From Oncomelania hupensis (taxonomy: Eukaryota > Mollusca > Gastropoda > Littorinimorpha > Pomatiopsidae), in assembly GCA_036898135.1 (NCBI GenBank), contig CM072523.1, positions 4,724,159 to 4,788,158 on the forward strand: a stretch of DNA of 64,000 bases, in the 5' to 3' direction. Shown here in pieces: positions 31,999 through 43,742 of the stretch. Each line of letters starts with the position of its first letter. Positions within the stretch are counted from its first letter, which is position 1. The notes below the pieces were generated by a model that did no database searches, was not told the DNA's origin, and saw only the letters and a program-made list of their open reading frames with translations. The translations under genes were made by a program, and so were the position numbers.

Positions 31999-33371
31999 CA
32001 AAGAGCTTATGATAGACAGAGGGCGAACTTGGTACAGAACCGCGAGACGAAATGTACGAGTTATGCGCCCTTGTCGACATGCTGTAAATGGCTCGTGGCA
32101 GAAAGTCAAAAGGCGACCGAGTGAAACAGGGCGGTGACTTTTGCACAGCTATCAATTGCCATAATGCCAGGTACAAGAAAAGTTGTGTTGGCAAGTCCTT
32201 TTTCAAATTTCTAAGAGACAAAAAAAGGTAAATTGCAATTGAAAAACTTCATTTTTTGTGTTTATGTAGGCCTAAACTAAGACCGCTGCAGTGTTGTTAG
32301 TGTTAAAACAATCGGAGAGCGGCTTGAATGATTCATGTTATACCTATGTGCTAAATCCAAAACAGTTTGCTTGCTGACAGTTTACGTTCAACAGGTCGCT
32401 CACTGTTTACGTTACTGCTAGGTTGTTTGACTATATTTGTGCTTATATTTCAAAAGTAGATGTCAGATTGGCAGTTTGGCTTCGTCAAACTGCTAATGTT
32501 AACAAGTTAAATTAGACTAAGTCTGTTTTCTCCTCGTGATCAAATACTGTGCAAAATAACCCCTTACCTAGGCACAAAAGTGGTCCTTGATCTGTTGTAA
32601 TCCCTTTTCGTTTGAGAGTAAACGGGAAAAAATGTAATGTAGAAACTCAGTCCTTGTTATGATCTGTGAATTTCTGCGCATTAGATCTATATTGCGTGGA
32701 ATGTTGTAGTCTAGCCAGTAGGTTCTGATTGTTCTGTCTGATTAATTAATTATTTTCCATGAAGTGAATGATGTTATTAAGCCAGTGATGTGGGAGGTGA
32801 GAGGGTTGAGGGGTAGGGGGACACCTGATATAAATTAAATTCACACTATTAGTGAAACATTTTGTTATTGTGCTTTATTGTGATTAATTGATTGAATGAC
32901 AGAGCTCTCTCTCTCTCTCTCTCTCACTCTCTCTCTCTCTCCCTCTCACGATTACGGATTTACAGTTTCGGATAAATGAAACAGTCTGTCATGCATATTT
33001 TAATTTTAAAATATCTGTCGTTGATTAAAAAATAATAAATTCCAGGGCAGAAAACGTACCTATGACATACACACATAAGCAGCATAAAAGCACCTAATAA
33101 ATGTCAATAAGTAAACAAAAAAAAAAAAAAAAGACAGCAGTAGCGGAATGTTAATAATAATGATGGTCAAAAGTTTGGTTTTTGCAAACGTTGCCATAAA
33201 AATGTTCTTTTGCAATGGCATAGGCTCAATAAGTTACCACGCACAGATCATTCATATAGCAGATGGTGAAATATAGCCAGCCCGAGCAAAGGGAAATAAT
33301 CCGTGAGAGCGTCTCGCATTTTTGTATAGGGCATAATGGAAGTTCCCTGTCTTTCCGTAATAAGGTCTTTG
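31999..33371 (+). mobile_element. P-like DNA transposon (non-autonomous) in array unit 5
   Basis: About 1.37 kb that splits the sequence GAGAGAGCGAGGTGAC, which is intact in units 1-4. GAGAGAGC is present on both sides (31992-31999 and 33372-33379). The ends are imperfect inverted repeats: CAAAGAGCTTATGATAGACA on the left and, inverted, CAAAGACCTTATTACGGAAA on the right. An 8-bp duplication, short TIRs and a THAP-type first exon together point to the P superfamily. A hAT element also gives 8-bp duplications but does not carry THAP. The transposase catalytic part is missing; the interior beyond the exon is AT-rich non-coding. Confidence 0.8.
32088..32231 (+). pseudogene. THAP-domain first exon, remnant of a P-like transposase
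   Basis: ATG at 32088 gives 47 residues. Residues 18-29 read FCTAINCHNARY, followed by SFFKF at 37-41. This fits the start of a THAP zinc finger: C-X4-C (C19, C24), Asn at 26, Arg at 28, then the SFxxF strand. THAP domains bind transposon-end DNA in P transposases. The frame stops at TAA (32229-32231), inside an AG|GTAAAT splice donor (cut after 32227). The stop is therefore what read-through into an intron would give. The second zinc pair (C-X2-H) would lie in a following exon, which I did not find. Host THAP genes are an alternative source, but the position inside TIRs favours the transposon. Confidence 0.7.
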
Positions 33372-33750
33372 GAGAGAGCGAGGTGACTTAATTCTGCAAT
33401 TTACGGGAGATATAATTTAGTCTAATGAAATATAAATATGCTGCATTGCTGCTGTGTATAAGTACTTCTGTTACTTGTGGTGCGTGTAATATTTCCAGAA
33501 GTGTCTTTCATCGTTTCTGTGGCATTGGTGCACACACTTGATTTCCTTGTCATTTTATGAAGACAATAATGATTGTGAGAGAATCCTGCATTGCTCTTCT
33601 GTCCAGTTCTCCCTTGCTGTGCGCATGCCTTTTTGGATATTATTGTTGATTTTTCGGTTGGCATCAGCTCCTTGAGAGGTGTTCTTTTTTTTCTTCTTTT
33701 TTTTAACCTCTTTTCGGTTATCACACAGATCCAAAAGTTCAGGTGTGTGA

Positions 33751-34527
33751 AATAAATAAATAAATAAATAAATAAATACTTATTCTGTCTGGGTAACCCC
33801 AAAATATTTCCGCCCATCGCCATAGCTTAGTGGTAGAGCAGAGCGTTGGCTTGGCACACCGATGACCCAGGTTCGAATCCCGTAACGGTCAAGATAAACG
33901 TGGCCATTTTTCACTGTCCATTTTAGCAGAAGGATCCCTCTGGTGGTTCAGTGTTGATTTAGGTCCCTACCCCTCGTTCCCTGGGATGGTTATCCCCGTC
34001 TGCCATATCGCCAATGGAGGATGTAGACTTTAAACCTCAATGTTCATTAACCCCCAACTTAAATGGTTTCTCCCCTGCGCAAAGCAAGAAGTTTTTTTTT
34101 TAAAAACGTTTTTTAAACTTGGTCGATAGCAGACGTCAACGTTCGAATCTCAATTATTTTTAGCTGTTACTTTCTACAGCTCCAGACTAATTCAAAGTAA
34201 TGTCCAAATGGTTCAACACATTTTTGAATTTGTAAGACAAAATCAACAATAACACATTCGGGTGCGATATTTTAGATGAACTACGTGAAGAAACCCGTTT
34301 TGATTAGAAAAGTTCTTGATGCATAGAAACGGTAGCTATATATTTCAGTTTCGACTGTAAACCTTTTTTTTTTTTTACCTGTCAACCTCTCAGCCCATTG
34401 AAGGAGTTTCCTCAGAAGGCCAGGGTTTATGTACTTTAATCAAGCCGTGTTGCCACATCACAAGCCTTTTCAAGATAGGCCTACCATTTTTATTGTTTAT
34501 TATTTAAGACATCCAATTACCCAAACA

Positions 34528-34530
<3 letters not shown>
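33751..34530 (+). repeat. Array unit 5 remainder with tRNA-derived SINE
   Basis: SINE head at 33815 (box A about 33827, box B GGTTCGAATCC about 33871) and body to about 34055. The usual downstream segment follows up to the ATT microsatellite. The unit ends there; no RTE copy follows. Confidence 0.75.
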
Positions 34531-34975
<445 letters not shown>

Positions 34976-35310
34976 GAAAGAGTGTGTGTATTAGTCTAGA
35001 GTGTAGAGTTTTGTTGTGCCTGCTTATGTGACTTGGAGTTTTTGCGTACGGAACAGATTTTAACTGATGTTACTTATCCATCCTTCTCTCTCTGTGTGTC
35101 GTGTCAGCAGCACGATATAGGACAGGGCCATTTGGCTAACTAGTATTGGCCATAAGCTCAACTAATTACCAAATCTAAAGATGATTACTGTTGATATAGT
35201 TTTTATAGTATAGAATAGTTCTGTTATAGTTGAAATTGTGAGTTAATTTTTTTTACAAATGAGTTTTACAAATTATGATTTTTATTAATTTAGGCTTACT
35301 TATATTTGGT
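34976..35310. other. No gene seen
   Basis: AT-rich, with a short CTCTCTGTGTG stretch at about 35083. Nothing recognised. Confidence 0.5.
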
Positions 35311-35412
35311 TTTTGCTGCTGTTGTTGTTGGTGTTGGTGCTGCTGCTGCTGTTGTTGTTGTTGCTGTTGTTGCTGCTGCAGCTATGGTTGTTGCTGCTGC
35401 TGCTATTGTTGT
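35311..35412. repeat. (TGC/TGT)n microsatellite
   Basis: Imperfect GTT/GCT repeats that would read as a Gln-, Leu- or Cys-type tract depending on frame. Isolated, with no surrounding ORF, so it is not a coding tract I can support. Confidence 0.9.
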
Positions 35413-35944
35413 CTAATATCATTTTGTAATGAACAGACGGAAAATAAAATAAAAAAGTGAACCGAATTGAATTGAGGCTCACCTGAGGCATTTCCATAGG
35501 TAAAGGGAATTATCTTAACTTTTTCTATTGTACCAAATAAAATAACTCTCAATGAATAATGCAAGAGTAGCTTTATTTCCTTAACTCAAGAAATAGTGTT
35601 TTTTTCTTCTGTCCTTCAGTCCTGCGCGTGCAAGCAAAACATACAATCGATTGCACTAAACTCTGTGTGAAGTGCTCGCAGGTCATAAACTTGATGTAAC
35701 ATGATCGCGTGTGGGCGCGTTCAATTCTGGGCTGTTGCGATGATCTCGTTTCAAGGGACAAGACAGTTCATAGAAAATGCATAGAAGTTTTGCACAATCC
35801 ACAAACCATCGTCAAAAAGGCCACAGGGTGCAGCTGACAAAATGTCCTGTAGCGGAATAAGTCAGGGGTACGGGTCAAAAAGGTGACAAGGTTCGCGGGA
35901 TGCTGGTGAACGTTTTACTTTGCGGATCGGCATGTATCAAATAA
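35413..35944. other. No gene seen
   Basis: Unique-looking sequence without recognisable frames or repeats. Confidence 0.5.
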
Positions 35945-36270
35945 TCCCAGCACATCACTAAACGACGAAGTCCGACAGACCAGCACACAAGCCACTGGAC
36001 AACACGATGACCTGCTCACAGTGGTGAAGAAACGGAAACTCCGATGGTATGGCCACTTCACCAGATCATCAGGCCTTGCAAAGACCCTCCTGCAAGGAGG
36101 CAGAAGAAGAGGGAGACAGAAAAAAAGATGGGAGGACAACATTCGAGAATGGACTGACTTGACACTGAGCGAAGAAGCCATGAGGGTTGCTGGGGACAGA
36201 GAACTATTGAGTACGCTGGTTAAACGATCATCTGTGACGCCCCAACGGAAAGGATAGGACAGGATAGGAC
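35945..36270 (+). pseudogene. RTE-type LINE 3' fragment, plus strand
   Basis: AGCACATCACTAAACGACGA onward, with MVKKRKLRWYGHFTRSSGLA and KKRWEDNIREWTDLTLSEEA. It ends in a (AGGATAGGAC)n tail at 36250-36272. Compared with the array copies it lacks the GTVQ segment and has an extra codon (SEEA). It is therefore a separate, older insertion in the opposite orientation. Confidence 0.85.
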
Positions 36271-37361
36271 AGGATGTATCGAAATCAATGTGAACAGGAT
36301 TTTGTTACACTAATTCACATATTATTTTTCCCCCACAAAGGAATAGACTTAAACATTTGAAGTCTCGTCCTTTTGTTTTCATATTGTTTGTGGTTTTAAC
36401 AGGTCAGTGTGAAATAGGTATAGTCATACACTTTGATTTACAGTTATTTATTTCGTCGCAGTTTCAGTATAAATTATTCTTGGCGTTTGCCTTGAAGATC
36501 ATCAAGCGTTGCCATAGAAGCCTCAACATTGAAAAGGGGGCACAATTAGGTCACAACGGTTAAATAGGTCACCTAAGGGTCACAAGCTCCCAAGGGCTTT
36601 CAAGGTCACCAGAAGTCTCAAGGTAACAATGCAAGGGGCATCACAATCACAAGGGCTGTCAAGGTCGCAAGTGATCTCAAGGTCACAAGAGGTCTCAAAG
36701 CCACCAGAAGCAGGCGGAAGCAGCGTAGTGTGACCTGGCAAGTGTTGGGGTGAGTCGAGCAGGAGAGAGGACAGAGCGGCGATCAGTATGGAGATAGAAG
36801 TGCTGATTCTGTCAGCCTGGAACAAGATTCTATCTGTGGCAAAGCCGATAAGCGATACAGACTGCTTGTTATGCATGGGTTTTTAGGAGGTTTTTCTTCC
36901 CTCTTTCTTCTTCCTTTGCGCTCGCTGCTAGCCCCTGACTGAGCGGGCTAGGCGCTGACGAGAAGTAAGGACTCTCCCCCATCTCCTGGAGACGATAGTT
37001 TCATCCTTTGTTTGGAGACATTGTCCCAGTGTCTCTCTCACTCTCTCACGTGAACTGTGACTTTCAAGGGAATTGATGAAGGACGACGCCACAGGCATCC
37101 ACGCATTCTGCCTTACAGACATTGAACAATCTTTCTTCTTTCTTGACGACTAATCGACGTGTGAAAACAAGATGGCTGCCACGAATTTCCTTTCCCCACC
37201 CTGTCCTAATGCTAGTACCGGCAAAACCAAACTTACGCGCTGCATAATATCACAGATCGGCTCTCACGCCCCAAAACAAAATCTTGGTGAAAATTGCCCG
37301 CCAGTGTATGATATTTAGTTGTTACTGACTTTTTATCAGTAGTTATAAAGCATGGCTATAC
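36271..37361. other. No gene seen; AAGGTCAC-rich minisatellite
   Basis: 36548-36712 is a degenerate ~18-base repeat built around CAAGGTCACAAG and CTCAAGG. The rest shows no supportable frame. Confidence 0.6.
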
Positions 37362-37938
37362 TTTTAATAACTATCCTATCCTATCTTATCCTATCCCGTA
37401 ACTCGGAGGTCGTTGGGGCACCACAGAAGATCGTTTATCCAGCGTACTCCATCTTTCTCTGTCCTCATGGCTTCGCTCAATGACAAGCCAGTCCGTTCTC
37501 GAATGTTGTCCTCTCACCTCTTCTTTGTCTCTGATCTGGTAGCGTGGCCATAACATCGGAGTTTCCATTTCTTCACCACTGTCAGCAGGTCATTAACCAT
37601 TGTCCAATGGTTTGTGTGATGGCCTGTCGGACTTCGTCGTTGGTGATGTGCTGGGTATAGGAAATGGCCAGAAGTCTTCTGTAGCACCTCATCTCCATGC
37701 TTTGTTTTCGTCGTTGTAGATCTGCTGTGAACGTCCATGTTTCGCAAGCGTATGTGAAGATGGAGATGACAAGGGAGCGCAGCAGCCTTACCTTGGAATG
37801 TAGACTGGTGGTCTTGTCTTTCCAAATGGGCTTCAACCTTGCCAGGGCAGCAGTTGTTTGTGCGGTCCTGGAGAGGACTTCCTGTCGGGACCCATTGTCT
37901 GATACAACGGCTCCTAAATATTTGATTTTAATAACTAT
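37362..37938 (-). mobile_element. RTE-type LINE fragment with 13-bp TSD
   Basis: The element body is 37375-37925 (551 bp), flanked by TTTTAATAACTAT at 37362-37374 and 37926-37938. The minus strand contains YLGAVVSDNGSRQEVLSRTA, RLLRSLVISIFTYACETW and KRSSVVPQRPPSYGIG. A deletion removes most of the KLRWYGH...GRP block near 37526-37545. The tail is (GATAGG)n. The clear duplication shows this fragment arrived as a 5'-truncated insertion. Confidence 0.9.
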
Positions 37939-38046
37939 TCTACCCTTATTTATATTCCACACGGTTTGACTTTATGCGGTCGATAATCGCTATGACTGAT
38001 TTATGTTCATCCTTTATGGCTTTCGATGCGAAGATGACCGCTGACT

Positions 38047-38470
38047 TCATTTGACTTTGCCGGAATGGTTAAGGTGGTCCTGGAGTGGCTGATGTGGCCA
38101 GTTTGGGCCCGGAAGGTCGTCCCACATGTAGGGCACACATGGGTGGTGTAAGTACTCGTAATGGTGGTGGCTGGGTGGTGTCAGTACTCGTAATGGTGGT
38201 GGCTGGGTGGTGTCAGTACTCGTAATGGTGGTGGCTCGTGCCTTGCGTACAGCACGTTTCCTGTCAGCTTCGGCGGGCCGTCTCTCTCTCTTTCCTGCTG
38301 CACGGGAACCTGTTGTTACTTTGCCGCGCCATGTAGGACTGCCTCGTGCCAGGTTCTCCCAAGATTGGACATCAGTACTGAGAGCTTTCAGGGAGTCAAA
38401 ACGGTCCTTTAAGCGGGTTCTTTTTTGCCCTCCAACAAAACCCTTTCTTTTGGTCACTTCATACTTGTTT
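38047..38470 (-). pseudogene. LINE ORF2 C-terminal tail with C2H2-like finger, broken
   Basis: The minus strand reads RLKDRFDSLKALSTDVQSWE, SPTWRGKV and a basic RKRAVRKARA stretch. After a frame change it reads CPTCGTTFRAQTGHISHSRT. The order (W-E-x-LA-x(5)-WR, basic region, CPTCG finger) is the tail seen in many animal LINE ORF2 proteins. The 32-base tandem repeat between the basic region and the finger breaks the frame. Confidence 0.6.
38152..38240. repeat. 32-bp minisatellite, ~3 copies
   Basis: AGTACTCGTAATGGTGGTGG starts each unit, with spacing of 32 bases. The period is not a multiple of three, so copy-number change shifts the frame of the LINE tail that contains it. Confidence 0.9.
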
Positions 38471-38755
38471 TGACAGGCCGCGGTTTGTCAATCAGGCCCA
38501 CTTTTTCACTGCCCATTTGGCCTGATATGAAGTATCCAATAATTACGAAATTTGCAAGGTATGAACACCTTTACCCCATAAACCTGCCAAGACTTTCAAG
38601 ACTTTGTATCAGAACCAGGCTCTGTATTGTTCCCATACAACTATAAGGACATTTGGGTGAGGCGTGACCTACATAAGTACCAACACCAAAATAATAACAT
38701 GAAAACCAATGATAAATCTTCAAGAACTACGGATTATACACGTATTGGCATTAAC
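38471..38755. other. No gene seen
   Basis: Nothing recognised. Confidence 0.5.
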
Positions 38756-38890
38756 CTGCTGTCCCCGTAATCTTTCCGCCGTTGGAGAGGGAAGCGTTTG
38801 GGACGCCTCTTCTCTCTAGGCCAGCTTAATGAGGGCGGGGTCTATCTCCTGTCCCTCGCTGTCCCTCACCTTCCCGGGTTCTAAACAGAT
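38756..38890 (-). mobile_element. SINE body fragment
   Basis: GGCCAGCTTAATGAGGGCGG and CTCGCTGTCCCTCACCTTCC match the body of the SINE at 62975-63263 (GGCCAGCGTAATGAGGGTG, CTCGCTGCTTTATCTTCCCC) in the same orientation. The tRNA-like head is missing. Confidence 0.6.
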
Positions 38891-39945
38891 CCAGATATGT
38901 CACGTTTTTTATTAGTGTATGAAGGACTGTGTGAAATAGAGGTGTTAAATGCTGACCGTGTTGACGTTATAGTCCTGTTAATATGTTGTTATAATTTACA
39001 TGTATCAATGTATCAGTGATACCCAAACACTGCTTTTACAAACTAAAAGCCAACATTGCTTTTCGTATGAGGAAAATAAAATTTCATGAATATGAAAAAT
39101 AAAACGATGGGATTGAATTCCCAACAAAGGTGATAATAAATAACTAAATATTCTTATCTCACACAGCAGGAGTAGAGGGGTTACGGATATGTCGCTTCGT
39201 AGATATAATAGAAAAAAAGTCCAGCATATGTTCACAATGCGGTCTTGGTCTAATCTATGGACGATGATGACTGAAGACGATGAAGATGAGAAAATGCCCT
39301 CATTGACGCTTGATACAGTTTAGTCTTACGTAGTGGTAAACCTTCCGTCGACGTATTAGTATAAAGTTATTGAAGATAAGTAACCAAATGCGCATTTTTG
39401 TTACGATAGTTACGTGGTGATGATTTCTGAGTCCGATGAATAAAAGAGTTGTTAAAACGACGATCGAGGCAAACTTCCAGGCAATGACTAAGGTTCAATG
39501 TAGACACGATGATAAGAAACCCGTTGACTCAGACAACACCCTCAGGATAGAATACAGATGATCATTGGAACCATACAGATAGTAAAAAATAATAAGAATC
39601 CGTCCCTGAAACATACAACCATCTTGTCCGGTAAGAAATATGTTACCAATCGCCTATTGGACCACGCTGAGAAAACAATCCAAACCGTTACGAAGTAATT
39701 TTGATAATAACGACCAATGTTAGATCTAGTCAGCGGCCATACATTTCCTCGGCAATAATTTGTTAAATACAATTTAACATTTATTATATATGGACAATTA
39801 TATATTTTATCACAGTAATAATTATTATTATTATAACGATAGAAAAAAAAGATGATGGTAATGATGAATGGAAACCGGTAATGGTGACTAAAATGCCGTC
39901 AAAAATTCTCTTATTATTGCAGATCCTTCAAGAGTTCCACAGTCT
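38891..39945. other. No gene seen
   Basis: AT-rich sequence; only short uninformative frames and no recognised repeat. Confidence 0.5.
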
Positions 39946-40520
39946 GTTCTATCCTATCCTATCCTAACCTATCCTATTTCGTAAATTGAAGGTCGTTGGA
40001 GCACCACAGATGATCGTTTAACCAGCATACTCCATCTTTCTCTGTTCTCAGCAACCCTCATGGCTTCGCTCAGTGTCAAGCCAGTCCATTCTCGAATGTT
40101 GTCCTTCCAACTCTTTTTCTGTCACCCTCTTCTTCTGCCTCCTTGCAACGTGCCTTGCAGGATGGCCTTTGCAAGGCAGGATGCTCTGGTGATGTGGCCA
40201 TACCATTGGAATTTTCGTTTCTTCACCAAGGTGAGCATGTCATCAAGTTGTCCAATGGCTTGTGTGATGGTCTGTCGGACATCGTCGTTGGCGATGTGCT
40301 CAGTATAGGAAATGCCCAGATGTCTTCTGTAGCCCCTCATCTCCATGCTTTGTATTCTTCGTTGTAGACCTGCTGTGAGGGTCCATGTTTCGCAAGCATA
40401 TAGGAAGATGGAGATGACGATGGAGCGCAGCAGCCTTACCTTGGAATGTAGATTGATGATCCTGTCTTTCCAATGGGCTTCAACCTTTTCAGGGCAGCAA
40501 TTGTTTGTGCAATCCTGGAG
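39946..40520 (-). pseudogene. RTE-type LINE fragment
   Basis: CCTATCCTATCCTAACC tail at about 39953. The minus strand includes MEMRGYRRHLGISYTEHIAN, MLTLVKKRKFQWYGHITRAS and AILQGTLQGGRRRG. Many substitutions against the array copies mark it as old. Homology ends near 40520. Confidence 0.85.
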
Positions 40521-40659
40521 AATTGGGAGGATTGTTTTTTTATGCTCTGTTTTGGGGACATGCTAGAACTGATGGGTCTCCGTTTGGTGTAGGTCAGAGC
40601 AGTACTCTGTCCATCTATCCAAGACTTCTTGTTCTTCTGTAAGGCATATGCCAGACGTT

Positions 40660-41485
40660 CTTTTAATATATCGTTATAACATTACTAAACATCATTCTAA
40701 CACTAGCATACATCTTTGTAACATTGTAACCTTTAGTATACATTAGTGTAACGTTATTATTCATCACTGTAACATTATAATACATCATTGTTACTTTGCA
40801 AACATTATTATACGCCATGGTTACATTAATATTCATCGGTGTAACATAATAATACATCATTGTAACATTATAATAAACTATTGTAACATTATTATACAAC
40901 GTTGTAACATTACTATACATCGCGGTAATATTAATATACATCATTGTAACATTACTATACATCACTGTAATATTACTGTACATCATTATAACATTATTAT
41001 AAATCAGTGTAAATTTGTTAACATTAGTATGTATTATTGTAACATTATTATTACTCTTTGTAACAGTATTATACATTATTGTAACATCATTATACATCAA
41101 TGCAACATTTTTATACATCGTTGTATCGTTACTATACATCATGGTAAGGTTGTAAATAATATAATGCATCATTGTAGCATTATTGGACGCCTTTGTAACA
41201 TTATTGTTCGTCATTGTAACATTATTATACATCATTGTAACATTCGTATGCATCTTTTAACCTTACTATACATCATTGTAACATTATATATTATTTTTAT
41301 ACATCATTGTAACATTATTATACATCATTGTAACATTAATTATACATCATTGTAACATTAATTATACATCATTGTAACATTAGTTTACATCGTTGTATAA
41401 CTTTACTATACATCATTCTAACATTATTATACCTCATTGTAACATTATGATAAATCATCGTAGCAACATTATACATCGTTGTGGC
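40660..41485. repeat. ~21-bp minisatellite (TATACATCATTGTAACATTA type)
   Basis: About 40 degenerate copies of a unit close to CATCATTGTAACATTATTATA. Because 21 is divisible by three, both strands stay open for up to 196 codons with a heptapeptide rhythm (MMYNNVT). This is a by-product of the repeat; no gene is supported. Confidence 0.9.
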
Positions 41486-41749
41486 TTCGTCGCTTGCTAG
41501 CCCAAGGGAGAGACAATGTCATTGTGTTGCATTTTGGCGATCAGCCTAAGCCTAGCACGATGTTGAGGATTAGAGGCACGGGCCGATTTGCTAAAACAAG
41601 AAACTGAAAGGGGCGTAAGTCATGCAACAAAATCAGTTGTGTCCCTTGCTTCGACTCTTCAATGTATTCAGTTTGGAAAGGACATTATTTGTTCATTTGA
41701 TTTCCCGGTTTTTTTCTCTTACTTTCCATTTTTTAAAAACTTGGTTTCT
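41486..41749. other. No gene seen
   Basis: Nothing recognised between the minisatellite and the TTC tract. Confidence 0.5.
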
Positions 41750-42115
41750 TCTTCTTCTTCTTCTTCTTCTTCTTCTTCTTCTTCTTCTTCTTCTTCTTCT
41801 TCTTCTTCTTCTTCTTCATTTACTTTTTTTGTCAAGTTTCTTCTTCTTCTTCTTCTTCTTCTTCTTCTTCTTCTTCTTCTTCTTCTTCTTCTTCTTCTTC
41901 TTCTTCTTCTTCTTCTTCTTCTTCTTTCTCTCCCCCCCTCTCTCTCTTTATATTTCTGTCTCCCTCTTTCTCTCTCTCAGGTTGTCTCTGTCTTTGTTTC
42001 TCTCACTCTCTGTCTCTGTTTATCTCTTATCTGTCTCTGTCTGTCCGTCTTTCTGTCTCTCTCTGTCTCTCTGTCTCTCTCTCTCTTTCTCTCTCTCTAT
42101 CTCTGTCCTTCTCTC
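41750..42115. repeat. (TTC)n then degenerate (TC)n microsatellites
   Basis: TTC runs at about 41750-41815 and 41840-41925, then CT-rich sequence with TCTG interruptions to about 42115. Confidence 0.95.
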
Positions 42116-43384
42116 TCTGGTTTATTTGACATCATTGAAACAGAGTAAAAGAAGACTGCAATTCATAATCATGTCTTACACAAATCGCTTAGTGTCTGTG
42201 AAAGACGTTGATTGGAACTAGCTGAGATCTTAACCTCGTAGATTAGACTTTAGGCCTGAAGAAGTTTGGTCAAAATGCGTTCAATGGTTCTTGAAATATG
42301 GCTTCCAACCAACCGACCGACAGACCGACATTTGACTCGTTCTGATTCTCTCGACTATTTCAAGGTATTTCCAAATAAGTCTGAAATACGCAAATAAAAT
42401 TATGATGAAAGAATGACATCAAGAGAGTTGGATCATCAGATACCTTCTTTATTTTATTTTATTTTGTCCTTTTTTTTTTGTCTTTTCGTGTTCTTTTGTG
42501 TCTTTTTGAGTCCTTTCGTTTGCGTTTTGTTTCTTTGTTGCTTTCTTTCCATTGAAGCTCTTCACTTTGCGATGCATGGGTAGACGTCAGGCAATATCAG
42601 AATCATTCTTGCTTGTGCTGTCATCGCGTCTTCCATGTTATTTTAACATTATTTCCACCCTTCATGTCTGGCCTTATTTTCTGTGGTTTATTTGTAAACT
42701 TTGGTTCGTTTCTTGACTTTATTCTTCACCCCACCCTCACCCCCCAACCCCCAACTCCCACTCCACTTCAATTAAAATCAAACGAACTTTAAAAAAAATT
42801 ATTTTATGTTTAATATTTTTCATTTGCTTTCGGTTGCTGTTAGTCTTCTGTCGCTCGGTCAGTTGCACGCCATTTCTCAAGAATCGTTGAAAAGATTTTA
42901 CTCAAACTTCATACAAACTTTACCTAGGTTAATAATGGCCAGCATTTCGTGCAAGCATATTTGTTCTATCTCAAAGGTCGCTGGGGTCAAATCCGTTTTT
43001 CTCTGTATCTCAAAACGGCTGATCCGATTGTTATGATGTTGGTATAGGGGTACTTCAACATAATTATGGCCAATCATTCTGTGGCAATCCTTTTGTTGGT
43101 CAATAGGTCGGCCAGTGTGTCCCGCGCTCCAAATTTTACTTTTAAAAAATCAAACCATCATTCTGACTTATCTCACGAATGACTGAACCGATTTTATCAT
43201 GTTTGCTATGCTTTAACCAGCACTCGGCATCCTTTCCCCTGTGCTCCTTCTCAAAGGTCAAGGTCTCTGAGATAAAATATATTATAAAGGCGTTTTGCGC
43301 TGTATTGACAGGTGCGGGATCGATCCTGCCTTTGGCAGTATGTTTCTCCGAATATTATTCACTTTCGACTCGGGCAACGTCTAC
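42116..43384. other. No gene seen; old interspersed repeat remnants
   Basis: GAAGTTTGGTCAAAATGCGT followed by ACCGACCGACAGACC (42250-42330), and AACTTCATACAAACTTTACC (42900-42925), are phrases typical of old interspersed repeats in marine invertebrates. No frame is supported. Confidence 0.5.
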
Positions 43385-43742
43385 AACCTAAAACGAAGAA
43401 TACAAAGCATGGAGATGAGTTGCTACAGGAGACTTCCTATATCCAGCACATCACCAATGAAAAAGTCCGACAGACCATCACACAAGCCATTGGATAACCC
43501 CACGACCTGCTCACTGTGGTGAAGAAACGGAAACTCCGATGGTATGGCCACGTCATCAGATCATCAGGCCTTGCAAAGACCATCTTGCAAAGCACAGTGC
43601 AAGGAGGTAGAAGAAGAGGGAGACCGAAAGAGAGGTGGGAGGACAACATTCGAGAATAGAATGCACGGGCTTGACACTGAGCGAAGCCATGATGGTACCC
43701 TAAAGACTTCCGAGTTACGGGATAGGATACAAAAGGATAAAA
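43385..43742 (+). pseudogene. RTE-type LINE 3' fragment, plus strand
   Basis: Starts at CTACAACCTAAAACGAAGAA and includes the codons for MEMSCYRRL, KKRKLRWYGHVIRSSGLAKT and, after a frame change, the ERWEDNIRE block. It ends CGGGATAGGATACAAAAGGA. Several frameshifts; a duplicated AAAGCACAGTGCAAGG-type stretch lies near 43590. Confidence 0.8.

Noticed and set aside
35311..35412. Polyglutamine-type coding tract
   Set aside because: No surrounding reading frame or exon signals; consistent with an ordinary microsatellite.
40663..41253. 196-codon frame rich in Asn, Met and Thr
   Set aside because: Direct read-through of a 21-bp minisatellite; the period keeps the frame open by arithmetic.
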